Part shown: positions 18,262 to 30,816 of the stretch, in pieces
Layout of the letters: each line of letters opens with the position of its first letter
How positions within the stretch are numbered: the first letter of the stretch is position 1
Origin: Mesomycoplasma dispar
GTDB lineage: Bacteria; Bacillota_I; Bacilli_A; Mycoplasmatales; Metamycoplasmataceae
NCBI RefSeq assembly: GCF_000941075.1
Contig: NZ_CP007229.1
Coordinates: 1 to 64,000, forward strand
Direction of reading: 5' to 3'
Length of the DNA: 64,000 nt
The notes under the pieces: model-generated
Seen by the model: only the letters and a program-made list of their open reading frames with translations
What the model was told of the DNA's origin: nothing
The model's database searches: none
Program-made: the position numbers and the translations under genes

Positions 18262-19663
18262 CAAATATTTAATCACAATTGGTGTTGAAATTCATTTAGA
18301 ACTAAATACGAAGGCAAAAATGTTTTCAAATTCACCTAATTTACGCGGTAATTCTAATAGTTTTTTTAACCTTTTTGATCTAGCTTATCTTGGAACTTTG
18401 CCAAAAATCAACAAACTTGCCGTAGAAAAAGCGATTATTTTAGCAAAAGCGCTTAAAATGGAAATTTCACCGATATTAGCCTTCGACCGTAAAAATTATT
18501 TTTATCCCGACTTGCCAAAAGGTTTTCAAATTAGTCAGCAATTCCATCCGATTGGTAAAAATGGAACTTTAAATGTTGAAGATTCTGTGATTGCAATTGA
18601 AAGAATTCATCTCGAAGAAGACACTGCAAAACAAATTCATAAAGATGAGCAAACTTTTTTTGATTACAACAGATGTGGAGCGCCACTAATTGAAATTGTT
18701 ACAAAACCTGTACTAGATTCGGCAAAAAAAGCTGCAAAATATGTTGATGAAATAAGAAAATTATCGTTATTTTTAGGTATTTCTGATGCTAAATTAGAAA
18801 ACGGTTCGCTTCGTGCTGATATAAATATTTCTGTTCGTGATAAAAATCAAGTTGAATTTAACCCAAAAGTTGAAATCAAAAACATTAATTCGATATCTAA
18901 TATTCAAAAAGCAACTGAACTTGAAATTCAAGATCAGATTGACATTTATGAAAAAGGTGGAAAAGTTGAACAAGTTACAAAAAAATTTAACGATAAATTA
19001 ATAAAAAATCAGATTTTGCGTTCTAAATCTGATGCAATTGACTATAAGTATTTTCCAGAACCAAATTTACCTTATATCGAACTAAAGCAAGATTTTGTCG
19101 ATAAAATTCAAGTACCACTTGTACCACTAGAAATTGAAAAAATGCTTGAAAAACAAGGGGTTTCAACTTTTTATATCAATCAAATTTTGAATAATTTCGA
19201 ATACTGAACATTTTTAAAAAGTTCAAATCCTGAAAATTGGCACTTGAGTGTTAAATTGTTTTTTTCTGAAATTGTTCCAATTATTAACAAGTTAGGAATT
19301 CAAAATTTATCGATAAATTTTGAATTTTTTGGTTTGTTAGTAAAAAAACATCTTTTAAATGAGATTTCAAATTCTGAATTTCGACAAATTATTGAAATTA
19401 AGCAAAAATCAAAAAACCTTGATTTAGATAGTGTTTTAAAGTTGGTTTCAGAAAATAAATTATCTGATACTGAAGTTAAGCAATTTTTAGTTGAAATAGT
19501 TAAACAAGAAACAGTCCAAATTAAAAAAAATAAACAAAATAAAGATAAATTATTTAAATTTTTGATCGGAAAAATTATTCAAAAAACAAAAGGAAACGCT
19601 GATCCAAAAAAAGTTAGCGAAATCCTAAAAGATTGGTTAGATAATTTTAATGAAAAAAATTAA
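18251..19663 (+). CDS. gatB: Glutamyl-tRNA(Gln) amidotransferase subunit B
   Basis: Kinase/transamidase subunit that phosphorylates and amidates the mischarged tRNA. 470 aa. Family motifs: TIGVEIHLELNTKAKMFS near the N-terminus, NKLAVEKAI, FDRKNYFYPDLPKGFQISQ, HLEEDTAKQIH, DYNRCGAPLIEIVT, LENGSLRADINISVR and YKYFPEPNLP. The C-terminal YqeY-like tail domain (about 330-470) is present but diverged. ATG 18251 is preceded by AGGTGA; a GTG 9 bases upstream overlaps that site. Confidence 0.96.
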
Positions 19664-19680
19664 AAATTTTTGACTTAAAA

Positions 19681-19704
19681 AGGTTAAAAAATTTTACTTA
19701 ACCT
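19681..19704. terminator. Weak hairpin between converging gatB and lspA
   Basis: AGGTTAA (19681-19687) and TTAACCT (19698-19704), 7-bp stem, 10-base loop. No T-run. The rest of 19664-19769 shows nothing further. Confidence 0.35.
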
Positions 19705-19769
19705 AATGTTTAAATATGCTCTTCTCATTAAAATTTTAGTAAATAATTGAAGCGTTTAGATTTGGTGTG

Positions 19770-20396
19770 CTAATTTACAAAATCATCATTATCCTTTTTT
19801 TCAACAACATTTTTCTTTTTTCGCTTTTTAAATTTTTCTCAATATGAATTTTTAAAAGTATCAATAATATGAACTAAAATTATACCTATTGGCCCTATGA
19901 AAATGAAAATATCTGCAAAATTAAAAGTACCACTCGAATTTGTGAAAGGTAAATAAAGTAAGTCTTTTACAGTATTATCATTCAAAATTCTATCAATTTC
20001 ATTCCCTCAATTACCAGCTAAAAGAATTGCCATAAAAACGGTAAGTGAAAATTTTTTACTAAATGGAATTAAAATTAGAAGAATTAACGATAAAAAAAAG
20101 GCGAAAATATGAATTCCTTCGAACCCGATAATATGATTAATTCGCGAAGTTACTCCTTGGTGTAAAAGTGGCCGAAATCCAATGAAACCTCAAGAAATAT
20201 TTTTTATAAAACCTTTTTTAGTAGAAATTTCGTATTCATCTCATGAAAAAATTAAATTTTTTGTTAATTGGTCAATTAGTAAAAAAGCTACAATAATAGA
20301 AAAAGCGATAATGATATTTAGAAAAAATCGCTTTTTTCCGACTAATTGATACTTTAATTTAATAAAATTAGTTAATTTTTTCAGTTTGGATTTCAT
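19770..20396 (-). CDS. lspA: Lipoprotein signal peptidase II
   Basis: Membrane aspartyl protease that cleaves prolipoprotein signal peptides after lipidation. 208 aa with several TGA-Trp codons, which is why no long frame shows under the standard code. Four hydrophobic segments; the catalytic region reads GNWGNEIDRILND, then SSGTFNFADIFIFIG, containing the two Asp residues. It fits the many lipoproteins expected of a mycoplasma, including the one at 30817. ATG 20396 lies 29 bases inside the 3' end of ileS, so translation is probably coupled. Last gene of the parE-parC-ileS-lspA operon. Confidence 0.92.
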
Positions 20397-23028
20397 TTAA
20401 GACCTCAAAACAGCGTTGGCAAACAGTGTCAATTTTTTCAAAATGGTTTCAGCATCTTGGGCATTTTTGTCAATTAAGTTGCAAAATTTCTGTTTTTTTA
20501 TCAGAAAAATCAACTTTTGCAACCATTAATAATTTTACAAGATCGAGTGATTTAATAAAGTCAGAATCAGTTTTTAATAAAATTCCAACCTCATTTGATC
20601 GGTTAATTTCTTTTGTTTGAATTTTTTGTTCGATTAACTGATATATTGAATCCTTGATCTGAAAAAATTCTTCTCATTTTGTATCTAGTTTTTCGTCAAA
20701 GTTGGACTTTTCAAAGAAATTTTCCATATGTACCGAAATTTGTTTGTTGCTTTTTTGAACATATTGATAAATTTCTTCTGCTGTTGTTGGCATAATTGGT
20801 GCAATTGCAATGTTTAAAACAAGCAAAAGTTCGTATAAATTATATTGAATTTGCCTTCTTTTTAAGGAATCTTTTTTATCAGCGTACAAAACATCTTTAA
20901 CAATTGATAGGTAAAAATTAGAAAATTCAATAATAAAATTATTGATTATTTTAACAACACGAACAAATCGATTTTTATCATAATTTTCAATAATTTCATT
21001 TTTCAACTTTTGAATTTTATTGTAAATATACAAATCCAGTTCTGTTAATTCGTACTTTTTTGGTTCAAAATCAATTAAATTTGTTATTAAAAACCGAACT
21101 GTGTTACGAATTTTTCGATAAATTTCCACATTTTGTTCAAAAATTGACTCAGAATAAACAACATCATTATAATATTCGCTGTTTGCAACTCAAAGTCGGA
21201 AAATATCACAACCATATTTTTTCAAAATTACAATTGGATCAACACCGTTACCTCTTGATTTTGACATTTTATTTCCCTTCGAATCAACAACGAAACCGTG
21301 GGAAAGCAATTTTTTATAGGGAGAAACTCCAGAATATATAACTGAATTTATCAAAGAAGAGTTAAATCAGCCTCGGTATTGGTCTGAACCCTCGAAATAA
21401 ATGTCAAAAGGCGGATTTTCACCATTAATATTTGCGGCCAAAAAACTAACTCCTGAATCAAATCAGACATCTAAAATGTCGTTTTCCTTAGTTCAGCCCA
21501 AGTTTTGATACTGTTTTGGAAGAAGTTCATCTGTTGTTTTTTCATACCAAATTGATGATCCGTGTTTTTCAACTAGTGAAATTATATGGTCAAAAATTTC
21601 TGGTTTGTCCAAAACTGGTTTTTTATTTTGATCATAAAAAATAATTAGTGGTATTCCTCAACTTCGCTGACGTGAAATTAGCCAATCTTTCCTATCAATT
21701 ATCATTTTTTTTAGACGATTTTTAAGCCAATTTTCTGGAAATTCAATGTTTTCTATGGCGCTTTCTAGTTCTTTTTTGATTTTCTCCACTGAAACAAATC
21801 ATTGCGGTGTCCCGCGATAAATTACTGGTTTTAAAGTTCTTCAATCATGAGGAAAAGAGTGTTTAATAAAACTCAAGTTTAAAATTGCTGATTTTTCATT
21901 TAAAAAATCAGTTATTACCTTGTTAGAATCATCATAAAATAAACCAGAAAATTGCTTTGCGTTTTCATTAAATTTTCCATTATCGTCTACGTGCATAACC
22001 ATTTCAAGGTTATTTTCGCGACCAATCCAGTAGTCATCCTCGCCAAAAAGCGGTGCTAAATGAACAAGTCCTGATCCCGCATCTAAAGTTACGTGTTTTC
22101 CAAAAACAACAGGGCAAATTTTTTCAAAAATTGGATGATGATATTCCACTCCTAAAAGCGTTTCACCAGTAAAACTAGCTATGATTTCATAGTCTTTTCA
22201 TCCAAAAGTGTTACTTAATTTTTCTAGTAAATTAGCAGCTAAAATGTAAAAATTTTGACCGCTTTTTACACGGATGTAATTAAAATTCAAACCAATTGCA
22301 ACCCCTGAATTTGCAATTAAAGTTCACGGTGTAGTTGTTCAAATAACTAATTTATCGTTTGGTTGTACAAAATTGTTACCTTTTTTTATGTTAAAGCCGA
22401 CAAAAACAGATGGTGAACGGTGATCGAGATACTCAATTTCTGCTTCAGCAAGCGCGCTTTGACTACTTGGTGATCAATAAATCGGTTTTAAAGCACGGTA
22501 AACAAGATCACGGCTAACGATTTTTTTGAATAATTTTAACTGTTTAGCTTCATAATCAGGAGTGTTTGTTTGATAAATATCCTTAAAATCAGTCAATAAA
22601 TTAAGTTTTTTAAATTGTTCCATTTGCACAAAAATTTGTGAATTAGCAAAATCATTTGCTTTTTGACGTATTTCAAGGGCTGATTTTGATTCGATTTGAT
22701 TAATAATTTTGTTTTCAATCGGTAAACCGTGGGTATCTCAACCTGGAACAAACGGAGAGTAAAAACCTGACATAGTTTTGTAACGAACAATTATATCTTT
22801 TAAAACTTTATTAAGCGCGTGACCAATGTGAATGTCGCCGTTTGCATATGGAGGACCGTCGTGAAGAATAAACCTTGTTTTTCCTTGTCTATTTTTTAAG
22901 ATTTTTTGATAAATTTGGTTTTTTTCCCAAAAATCAGTATAAAATTTATCTTTTTCAGGTAAATTTGCCTTCATTGAAAAATTCGAGTTAAATATATTTA
23001 ACGAATTTTTATAGTAATTTTTATCCAT
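20368..23028 (-). CDS. ileS: Isoleucyl-tRNA synthetase
   Basis: Class I synthetase charging tRNA-Ile with an editing domain. 886 aa with many TGA-Trp codons. The HIGH motif is in [16 protein letters not shown] (about residues 58-73); the KMSK loop reads [12 protein letters not shown] around 21230-21270. The C-terminus keeps a zinc-finger pattern C-x-x-C...C-x-x-C (CPRCW and CQRCF). ATG 23028 overlaps the parC stop by one base, and its 3' end overlaps lspA by 29 bases. Confidence 0.96.
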
Positions 23029-25583
23029 TATTCATTTTCCTTTTCAATTTTGTCCAAAATTGATTTTATATCTATTTCACCTATTTTACGAAGTTTATCT
23101 TCTATACTTTCTGCAGGTTTTTCGTTTTTAACATTTGTTTTAATATCTTGATTATTATTGACGCTTTTTGTTGAAAAATCTACATTTTTCACATTATTTT
23201 TGCTATTTTTGTCGTTTTGCAAAAAAAATCTATAATTTGTTTTTGCCTTGGTTTTGTAATTTATAAAATCAGAAATTGTAAAGATTTTTAAAGGATTATC
23301 AAATTCAAAGACTGTTAAATTTTGATTATAAACAGCGATACTTTTTGGAATCAGTGAAAAATCAAGTTTGGTTGAAAAAACTTTAGGTGCAATTAATCTA
23401 TTACCAAAATGTAAACTATCAGTTTCAATTTTCTCAAATCGAGAGTAATAGTCGATAATGGCAATCGAATCTGATGTTTCAATTGTTTGACTTGCTACAA
23501 TAAATTCGCCTTTACGTAGATTTAAAATTTTAACACCTGCTGAATTTCGGGAATAAATTGGGATCTCCGAAAGACTTATTTTCAAGGCGCGATTTTGCGA
23601 AGTAAAAAATACGATGTTTTTCAATTTATTTTCTAAAAAAGTTTCAACAATTTCATCGTTTTCTTTAATTCGAAAAGTATTTTGCATTTTTTTCTGTCTA
23701 ATTTTTGCTAATTGATCCAATTGCATTCTTTTGGCAAAACCAAATTTAGTTATAAAAATTAAAAATTGATTATTTTCAAAATTATCAACAAAAAAAGCAT
23801 TTAAAATTTCTTGATCGTTCGGTATTCCTAACGTAATTCTTAAATTAATAGGCGCATTTTTCAAGTTTAATTCATCAATTTGGTGAACTGGAAAAACAGC
23901 AATTTCACCCTTATTTGTTAAAAAAAGTGCTTTTTGTTTTTGATTAACCAAACCTTGAAAAACAAAAATATCATCTTTTGGTAACTGTGTTTTTTCAATT
24001 TCTTCAGTTGTAGAATTTTTTAGATCTAATTTTTTATAAAGTCCAGATTTTGAAATTCAAAAATAAAAAAATTCATCTTTAATTAATTCATCATGATTTA
24101 TTTTTATTTTTAAATCAGAATTAATTATTTTAGTTTTTCGCGGTGAACCATGATATTTTTTAAATTCGTTAAGTAGGTTGATTAAATTTGAATCAAATTC
24201 TTCCTTATTTTCGACAAGTTTTGTTAGTCTGCTAATATTTTTTTCTAAATGTTTTGACTCTTCAAGAAAAGTTTGCTGCTCAATTTTTGAGAGACGGTAT
24301 AAGCGCATCGATGCGATTGCATCAGCCTGAATTTCGCTAAAATCAAAAAATTTCATTAAATCAGCAACAACACCAGCTTTTGAATTATCAGATTCGCGGA
24401 TAACTTTAATTACTTCGTCAGTAATGTCAGCAACTTTGAGAAAACCCTCGATAATCTCTAATCTTGTTCTATTTTTGAAGAGATCGAAATTAAATTCAGC
24501 AAGTTTAATTTTTTTTAAATGGTCAAGATAGTAAAAAATCATCTCTTTAATTGTCAAAAGTTTTGGAGAATTGTCGCAAATTGCAACAGAATTATAAGAA
24601 TAATGTATTTGCAAGTCAGTTTTTTGTAGTAAATAATTAATAATTAATTCTTGATTCGCATCTTGTTCTAGCTCAACAAAAATTAAAACTCCATTTTGAT
24701 CTGATTGATCAATTACCTCTTTAATTCCATAAATTTGTTCTTCAAAACGAATGTTATCAATTTGTTGAATCAAATTTGCTTTTGAAATTCCAAAAGGAAT
24801 TGAAGAAATTTCGATTACTTTTTGGTCTTTTTTTTCAGAAAATTTATAACCTGAAGTTATTTTTATCTTCCCTTTCCCAGTTTTAAAGGCATCAAAAATC
24901 CCAGATTTTCCATAAACAATCCCGCCTGTTGGGAAATCAGGTCCTAAAATTACTTTTGAAATTTCATCAATTGTGATTCCTGGGTTTTTAATCATCAAAA
25001 TTGCTGCATCAACCACTTCAGACAGATTATGTGGTGGAATTTCGGTAGCAAATCCACTTGCAATTCCAATTGCGCCGTTAATTAATAAGTTTGGAAAAAT
25101 TGCTGGTAAAATTGTCGGTTCTTTTTCACTGTCGTCAAAATTAGGACAAAAAGTTACAACATTTTTTGAAATTAGTTCTAATAAATGCTCGCTTATTTGC
25201 GTAAGTCTCACTTCTGTATATCGCATTGCGGCAGGTGGATCGTCGTCAATTGAACCTTTATTTCCGTGCATTTCTACAAGTGGGACGTTCATTTTTCATT
25301 CTTGAGAAAGTCGGACAAGGGCATCATAAATTGATGAATCACCGTGTGGATGATATTTTCCGATTACATCACCGACAACTCTAGCAGATTTTTTGTAATT
25401 TTTGCTATTTTTCAGACCCAATTGTCACATTGAATAAAGAATTCGTCTTTGAACAGGTTTTAGACCATCTCTAACATCCGGAATTGCGCGATGTTGAATT
25501 ATATATTTGGAATAACGGATGAATTTTTCTGCTAAAATTTTTTCTAATTTTGAACTAATTACTAAATCTAAATTTTTATTCAT
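23028..25583 (-). CDS. parC: Topoisomerase IV subunit A
   Basis: DNA-cleaving subunit of topoisomerase IV, which decatenates daughter chromosomes. 851 aa. Catalytic Tyr122 lies in [27 protein letters not shown] and [17 protein letters not shown] are the other breakage-domain motifs. [14 protein letters not shown] and the lack of a GyrA box (Q-R-R-G-G-K-G) favour ParC over GyrA. The C-terminal beta-pinwheel (about 500-800) is followed by a charged tail. AAGGAG precedes the ATG, which lies inside the last codons of parE (8-base overlap). Confidence 0.93.
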
Positions 25584-27504
25584 GGATCGACTCCTTTAAA
25601 TTGTCGATAAAATTGTCTTCAAGTGAAAAGTCAACATTTTCTTCAATTCAACTTTTACGAAGATCAGCTCTTTCACCCATTAAAATTTTGAAATTTTCTT
25701 CAACTTTTGCATAATCATCGATTAAAACTTTTTCTAAAGTTCGTTTTGAAGGATCCATTGTTGTTTGTCAAAGTTGACTTGCATTCATTTCGCCAAGTCC
25801 TTTATAACGTTGAATTTGTAAATTTGAACCATTCTTAATACGTTTTTGAAACTCTTTTTCATCCCAAACAAATACATCTTTTTTACCTTTTTGGCTAATC
25901 CGATACAACGGCGGTTGCGCTATAAAAACAAAACCATTTTCGATTAAAGGACGCATATAAAGGAAGAGAAATGTCAAAATTAGAATTTGAATATGAGCTC
26001 CGTCATTATCAGCATCAGTCATAATTATAATTTTGCCATAATTTAAGTTTTTAATATTAAAATTCTGACCAATTCCAGTTCCTAAAGCGCTGATAATTGC
26101 AACAATTTCTTCATTTTTTAACAGTTCGATTAATCTTGTTTTTTGGGCGTTAACAATTTTACCTTTTAAAGGCAAAATTGCTTGAAACTCACGGTTTCTT
26201 GCAAGTTTGGCAGAACCACCCGCCGATTCACCCTCAACCAAAAAAAGCTCGCGATTCATAGCTTTTTTTGAATTTGCGGGGGTTAATTTTCCTGATAAAA
26301 TTCGCTTTTCTTTCGTAATCGATTTGGATGTTTTTGACTCAATTATGTTCAATTTTGACTGTTGGCGTTGACGATAAACTTCTAATAAAAAGTTGATAAT
26401 TTTAGTAGCAATTTCTTTGTTAAGTGCAAAAAATGACATTAGATTTGTAAAAATGAGTTCTTCTGTCACAGTTTTTGCCAAAACTGTTGCTAATTTGTTT
26501 TTGGTTTGACCAACAAATTCAAGAATTGGTTCGGGCACACGTAGCGACAAAATTGCTGAAAGTCCAACTTTTGCATCGGCAAATTCGAAAATTTGCTTAC
26601 TTTTAATTAAATTATTTTGTTGTCCGTAAGTGTTAAGCGCTTTTAAAAGACCTAATTTAAACCCGTTTTCATGACTTCCGCCTAAATTTGTTTTTACATT
26701 ATTAACAAAAGAAACAATATTTTCCTGTTGTGAATCGACATACTGAAATGCAAATTCTACTATAATTTCCTGCTTTTTTTCCTTAAAATTGATAATTTTA
26801 TCGTGTATTTTGTTTTGGTCTTTATTTAAAAAATCAATAAAACTTTCCATACCTTTTTCAAATTGGAAAGTTTGGTTAATGCTATTTTTTAAGTCAATAA
26901 AATTGATTCTCAAGTTATTAATCAAAAAACAAGTCTCACGTAAGCGTGTGATTATCATTTCTACATCGTATTCGGTATGTGAAAAGATGGAAAAATCAGG
27001 TAAAAATTTTATTTTTGTACCTGTTGTTTTGCTAGAGTCAATTACTTTTGTTCGAGTTTCAATTTTTCCACCATCAACAAAGGAAGTATAAAATAATTTT
27101 TTATCGCGATTTACATAAACTTCAAGTTTTTTAGAAAGAGCGTTTACAACTGATGAACCAACACCGTGAAGTCCGCCAGCAGTTTTGTAAATTTCATCAG
27201 AAAATTTAGCTCCTGAATGTAGTTCGCTAAAAACTAATTCAACACCTGTTTTTCCAGTTTTCTTATGAATTTCAGTCGGAATTCCACGTCCATTATCGCT
27301 AATTTCAACCGAATTATCAGGATTAATTGTTAGTGTAATTTCGTTAGCATATCCTGCAATAACTTCATCAACAGAATTGTCAAAAATTTCCCAGATTAAT
27401 TGGTGTAATCCGTTAACATCTGTTGATCCAATGTACATTCCTGGGCGTTTTCTTACTGCTTCAAGCCCTTTTAATAGTTTAAGTTTCTCAACTGAATAAC
27501 CCAT
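25576..27504 (-). CDS. parE: Topoisomerase IV subunit B
   Basis: ATPase subunit of topoisomerase IV. 642 aa. GHKL ATP-binding motifs: [19 protein letters not shown] and [21 protein letters not shown] motifs [11 protein letters not shown] and [11 protein letters not shown]; then [15 protein letters not shown] (Trp by TGA). The ending LIWEIFDNS in the first motif fits ParE better than GyrB. First gene of the - strand operon. AAAGGA sits about 14 bases before the ATG. It reads divergently from gap across a 202-base gap. Confidence 0.94.
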
Positions 27505-27706
27505 AAGATTTTTCTAAAATCCTTTCAAAAAAATTGTGAAAAATTTTTTAAATAAATTTTATACAAAAAGACAAATAATTTAACAAAAATTTTAATGTAA
27601 AGTTAGTTTAAAGTGGTAAAATTAACAAGAAAAGTTATATTTTGTTAATTTTTTACTATTTAGATGGCAAAATTAACTTATAAAATCAACGAAATGGAGA
27701 GCCAAA
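27505..27706. promoter_or_regulatory. Divergent parE/gap control region
   Basis: 202 bases between two divergent starts. It contains an 11-bp perfect inverted repeat, 27618-27628 with 27642-27652 (loop 13), followed by a T-run, and a TATAAA about 30 bases before the gap ATG. Both promoters must lie here, but no clear -35 boxes can be chosen. Confidence 0.5.
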
Positions 27707-28717
<1,011 letters not shown>

Positions 28718-28724
28718 AAGAAAA

Positions 28725-28769
28725 TAACAAAAACTTTTGTTAAAAACTAGATTTTTGAAAAATTTAGTT
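28725..28769 (+). terminator. Hairpins after gap
   Basis: TAACAAAA (28725-28732)/TTTTGTTA (28735-28742), and a 12-bp stem 28745-28756/28758-28769 with one G-U pair. Both are AT-only; no long T-run follows. Confidence 0.5.
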
Positions 28770-28816
28770 TGCTGAAATAACAAAAATCCTTAAAAAAACA
28801 AAGGGTAAGCGGCAAA

Positions 28817-30516
28817 TTGAACAAGCAAAAACCAAAAATAAAACAAAATTCCTAAAAATATTAAGTATTTTTGGTTTTTTGTTTTCAGTTTCTTCGTGTG
28901 GTTATTACAGTTCGATCCCGAAAATTCAGCAAAATAATCAGGTGTTTGATAATCACAAAAAGAACAAAAGTTTGCAAAATCATAATTCTGGAAAAATTAA
29001 AGATCAAAAAACAACGATTTTTACAGTAATTCCAGCTTAAAAAACGTAGATTTTAATTTAGATACTAAAACTGAAAAAAATTTTAGTAAAACTGGAAAAA
29101 ATAATTTTTTTCCAGAAAATTCTAAAAATACAAGAATTATTGAAAATTCAAGAGAAAAACAAGTTCGCTCATAAGAATAATATAGTCCAAAAAAATAAAA
29201 AAAAATACTGAAAATGGTCTTATACAGGCAACTGAAAATAACAAAAATTTAAATAAAAGCCTGACTAATTCATTAGAAAAAACAGAATCAGGTACTTCTG
29301 AATCTGTTTTTTCTAATGAAAATATAGAACAAGTTGACAAAAAATTGAATTAATTGATAATTCAGGCGAAAACCCCCTTAACTTTTGATATTTATAAATT
29401 ATCAAAAGTTAACGATGATGAAAAAGTTCAAAATATTAGAATAACAGATAGACAAGGCGCGTTTAAATTATTCAAGATTATATCGGAAAATGCAATTTTA
29501 CGAGAAAATGAACACTCTTTTTTAGGACAAAGGAATGAAAATTTAAATGTTTATCTACTTGATAAACTGAATTTAAATAGGGTGAAAAATCAAGTCCGCT
29601 TTGTTCGGTTGTTACTAGTTATTTTAATAAAAACTTTAGAAAAAACTACTATAAATTAAAACATTTTGGCTTTAGGTCAATGGATTATTCTGACAATAAA
29701 TACAAGAACATTTTCCAAAGAAATATTAGATTTAGTTTAGGAACCTCAATTTTACTGGATACAAACGGTGAAGAAGGGCTTTTTTTAACAAACAACCATA
29801 TTTTATTCAACAAAAAAGATCGATGTGACATTTTTTTGGCTATCGTTTTATCAGTTTTTACTTTAAAAACAAGATTAATTATGTGCTATCTCCAGATTTT
29901 TCTTGATTTCTAAATATGTTACACATTAAAGAAGATTTTGAGAAAAAATGAAATAAATTTCATAGAAAGGAAGACTCAAGGCTAAAACCCTTTTTGTAAA
30001 ACAAACTTACGATAAATATTTTCGTGTTGCTGAAAATTTTAAGTCACATAAAAAAGACGTTGGACTTTTCTATTTTAAATACAGAGAATTTATTAATGAT
30101 TTTCTTAGTCCCATTACCTTTTTTGAACAAAATAGCAAAGAAATTAAAGCATCTTTTTGATGAGCAAGACCTGCCGATACAATAAGGAGACTAAAAAATT
30201 TCGAAAAAAGTATAAAACTTTTTAGCGAATATTTGGATGAAATGTCTAAATTAGACCCTGTTAAAATAAGTGAAAAAATTTGGAAAAACGGCGAAATTGA
30301 CTACACAACAAAATTAGGTCTGTTTTGACCAGGATTAGCAACAGCCAAAAATATGTTCATTTGCTAGTGTTTACAAATTATATTTTCGTCAAGGATAACA
30401 AACAGCAAAAATATTATTATGATCAAAATAATTTATCGAATTATATAACGGCTGCCATTCCTTTTAAAACTTTAAGCGTTAATTTAACTGAAGAAATTAA
30501 TAAATTTTTATTTTAA
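28817..30516 (+). pseudogene. Decayed lipoprotein, probably a trypsin-like/DUF31-type surface peptidase
   Basis: About 1.7 kb that reads as one ancestral gene broken by a stop in the signal peptide (TAA at about 28853) and several frameshifts (near 29035, 29170-29200, 29340, 29600, 29830, 29990 and 30360). Pieces in order: a lipoprotein leader ILSIFGFLFSVSSCGYYSS with lipobox Cys, a Lys/Asn/Ser-rich linker, KLKHFGFRSMDYSDNKY, then RFSLGTSILLDTNGEEG, LFLTNNHIL, which resembles the catalytic-His region of trypsin-fold mycoplasma peptidases, and a C-terminal part (ARPADTIRRLKN..., TKLGLFWPGLA, NYITAAIPFK). Family assignment is tentative; decay is certain unless sequencing errors are very frequent here. 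Confidence 0.7.
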
Positions 30517-30577
30517 CAAAAGCCAAATTATGTCGTAAAAATAAGCATAATTTTAATTAACCTTATAGTTTTTTACC

Positions 30578-30620
30578 TAAAAGCAGATGTCCAAAATTAC
30601 GATTTCGACATCTGCTTTTA
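30578..30620 (+). terminator. Terminator hairpin before the nucleotidase gene
   Basis: 14-bp stem 30578-30591/30607-30620 (core AGCAGATGTC), 15-base loop, then TTTTG. Strong, and the only mixed-base stem nearby. It probably once ended the decayed lipoprotein gene. Confidence 0.8.
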
Positions 30621-30679
30621 TTTTGCTTAAAAAGTTTAACTTTTCCAAAGTTTTATTTTCTAGTTTAAAAAATATCGAA

Positions 30680-30725
30680 TTTCAAACTATAATTTTAAAT
30701 TTTTATATTAAATTATAGTTTGAAA
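30680..30725 (+). repeat. 16-bp inverted repeat upstream of the 5'-nucleotidase promoter
   Basis: Perfect 16-bp arms, 30680-30695 and 30710-30725, 14-base loop, all but four positions A/T. It lies 27 bases before a TATAAT (30752-30757), so it may be an operator or a second terminator. Confidence 0.7.
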
Positions 30726-30751
30726 TCGCCTAAATTTAAAATTTTTTGTAA

Positions 30752-30757
30752 TATAAT
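30752..30757 (+). promoter_or_regulatory. -10 box of the nucleotidase lipoprotein gene
   Basis: TATAAT 60 bases before the ATG at 30817. Confidence 0.45.
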
Positions 30758-30816
30758 TTGTTGCTATATATTTAAATAAAAAATTTTAAATTTTGACTAA
30801 ACTTGGAGAATAAATT

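Noticed and set aside
28817-30516. Several small separate lipoprotein or hypothetical genes
   Set aside because: The short frames follow one another in shifted phases with overlapping coding character and no ribosome sites, which fits decay of one gene.
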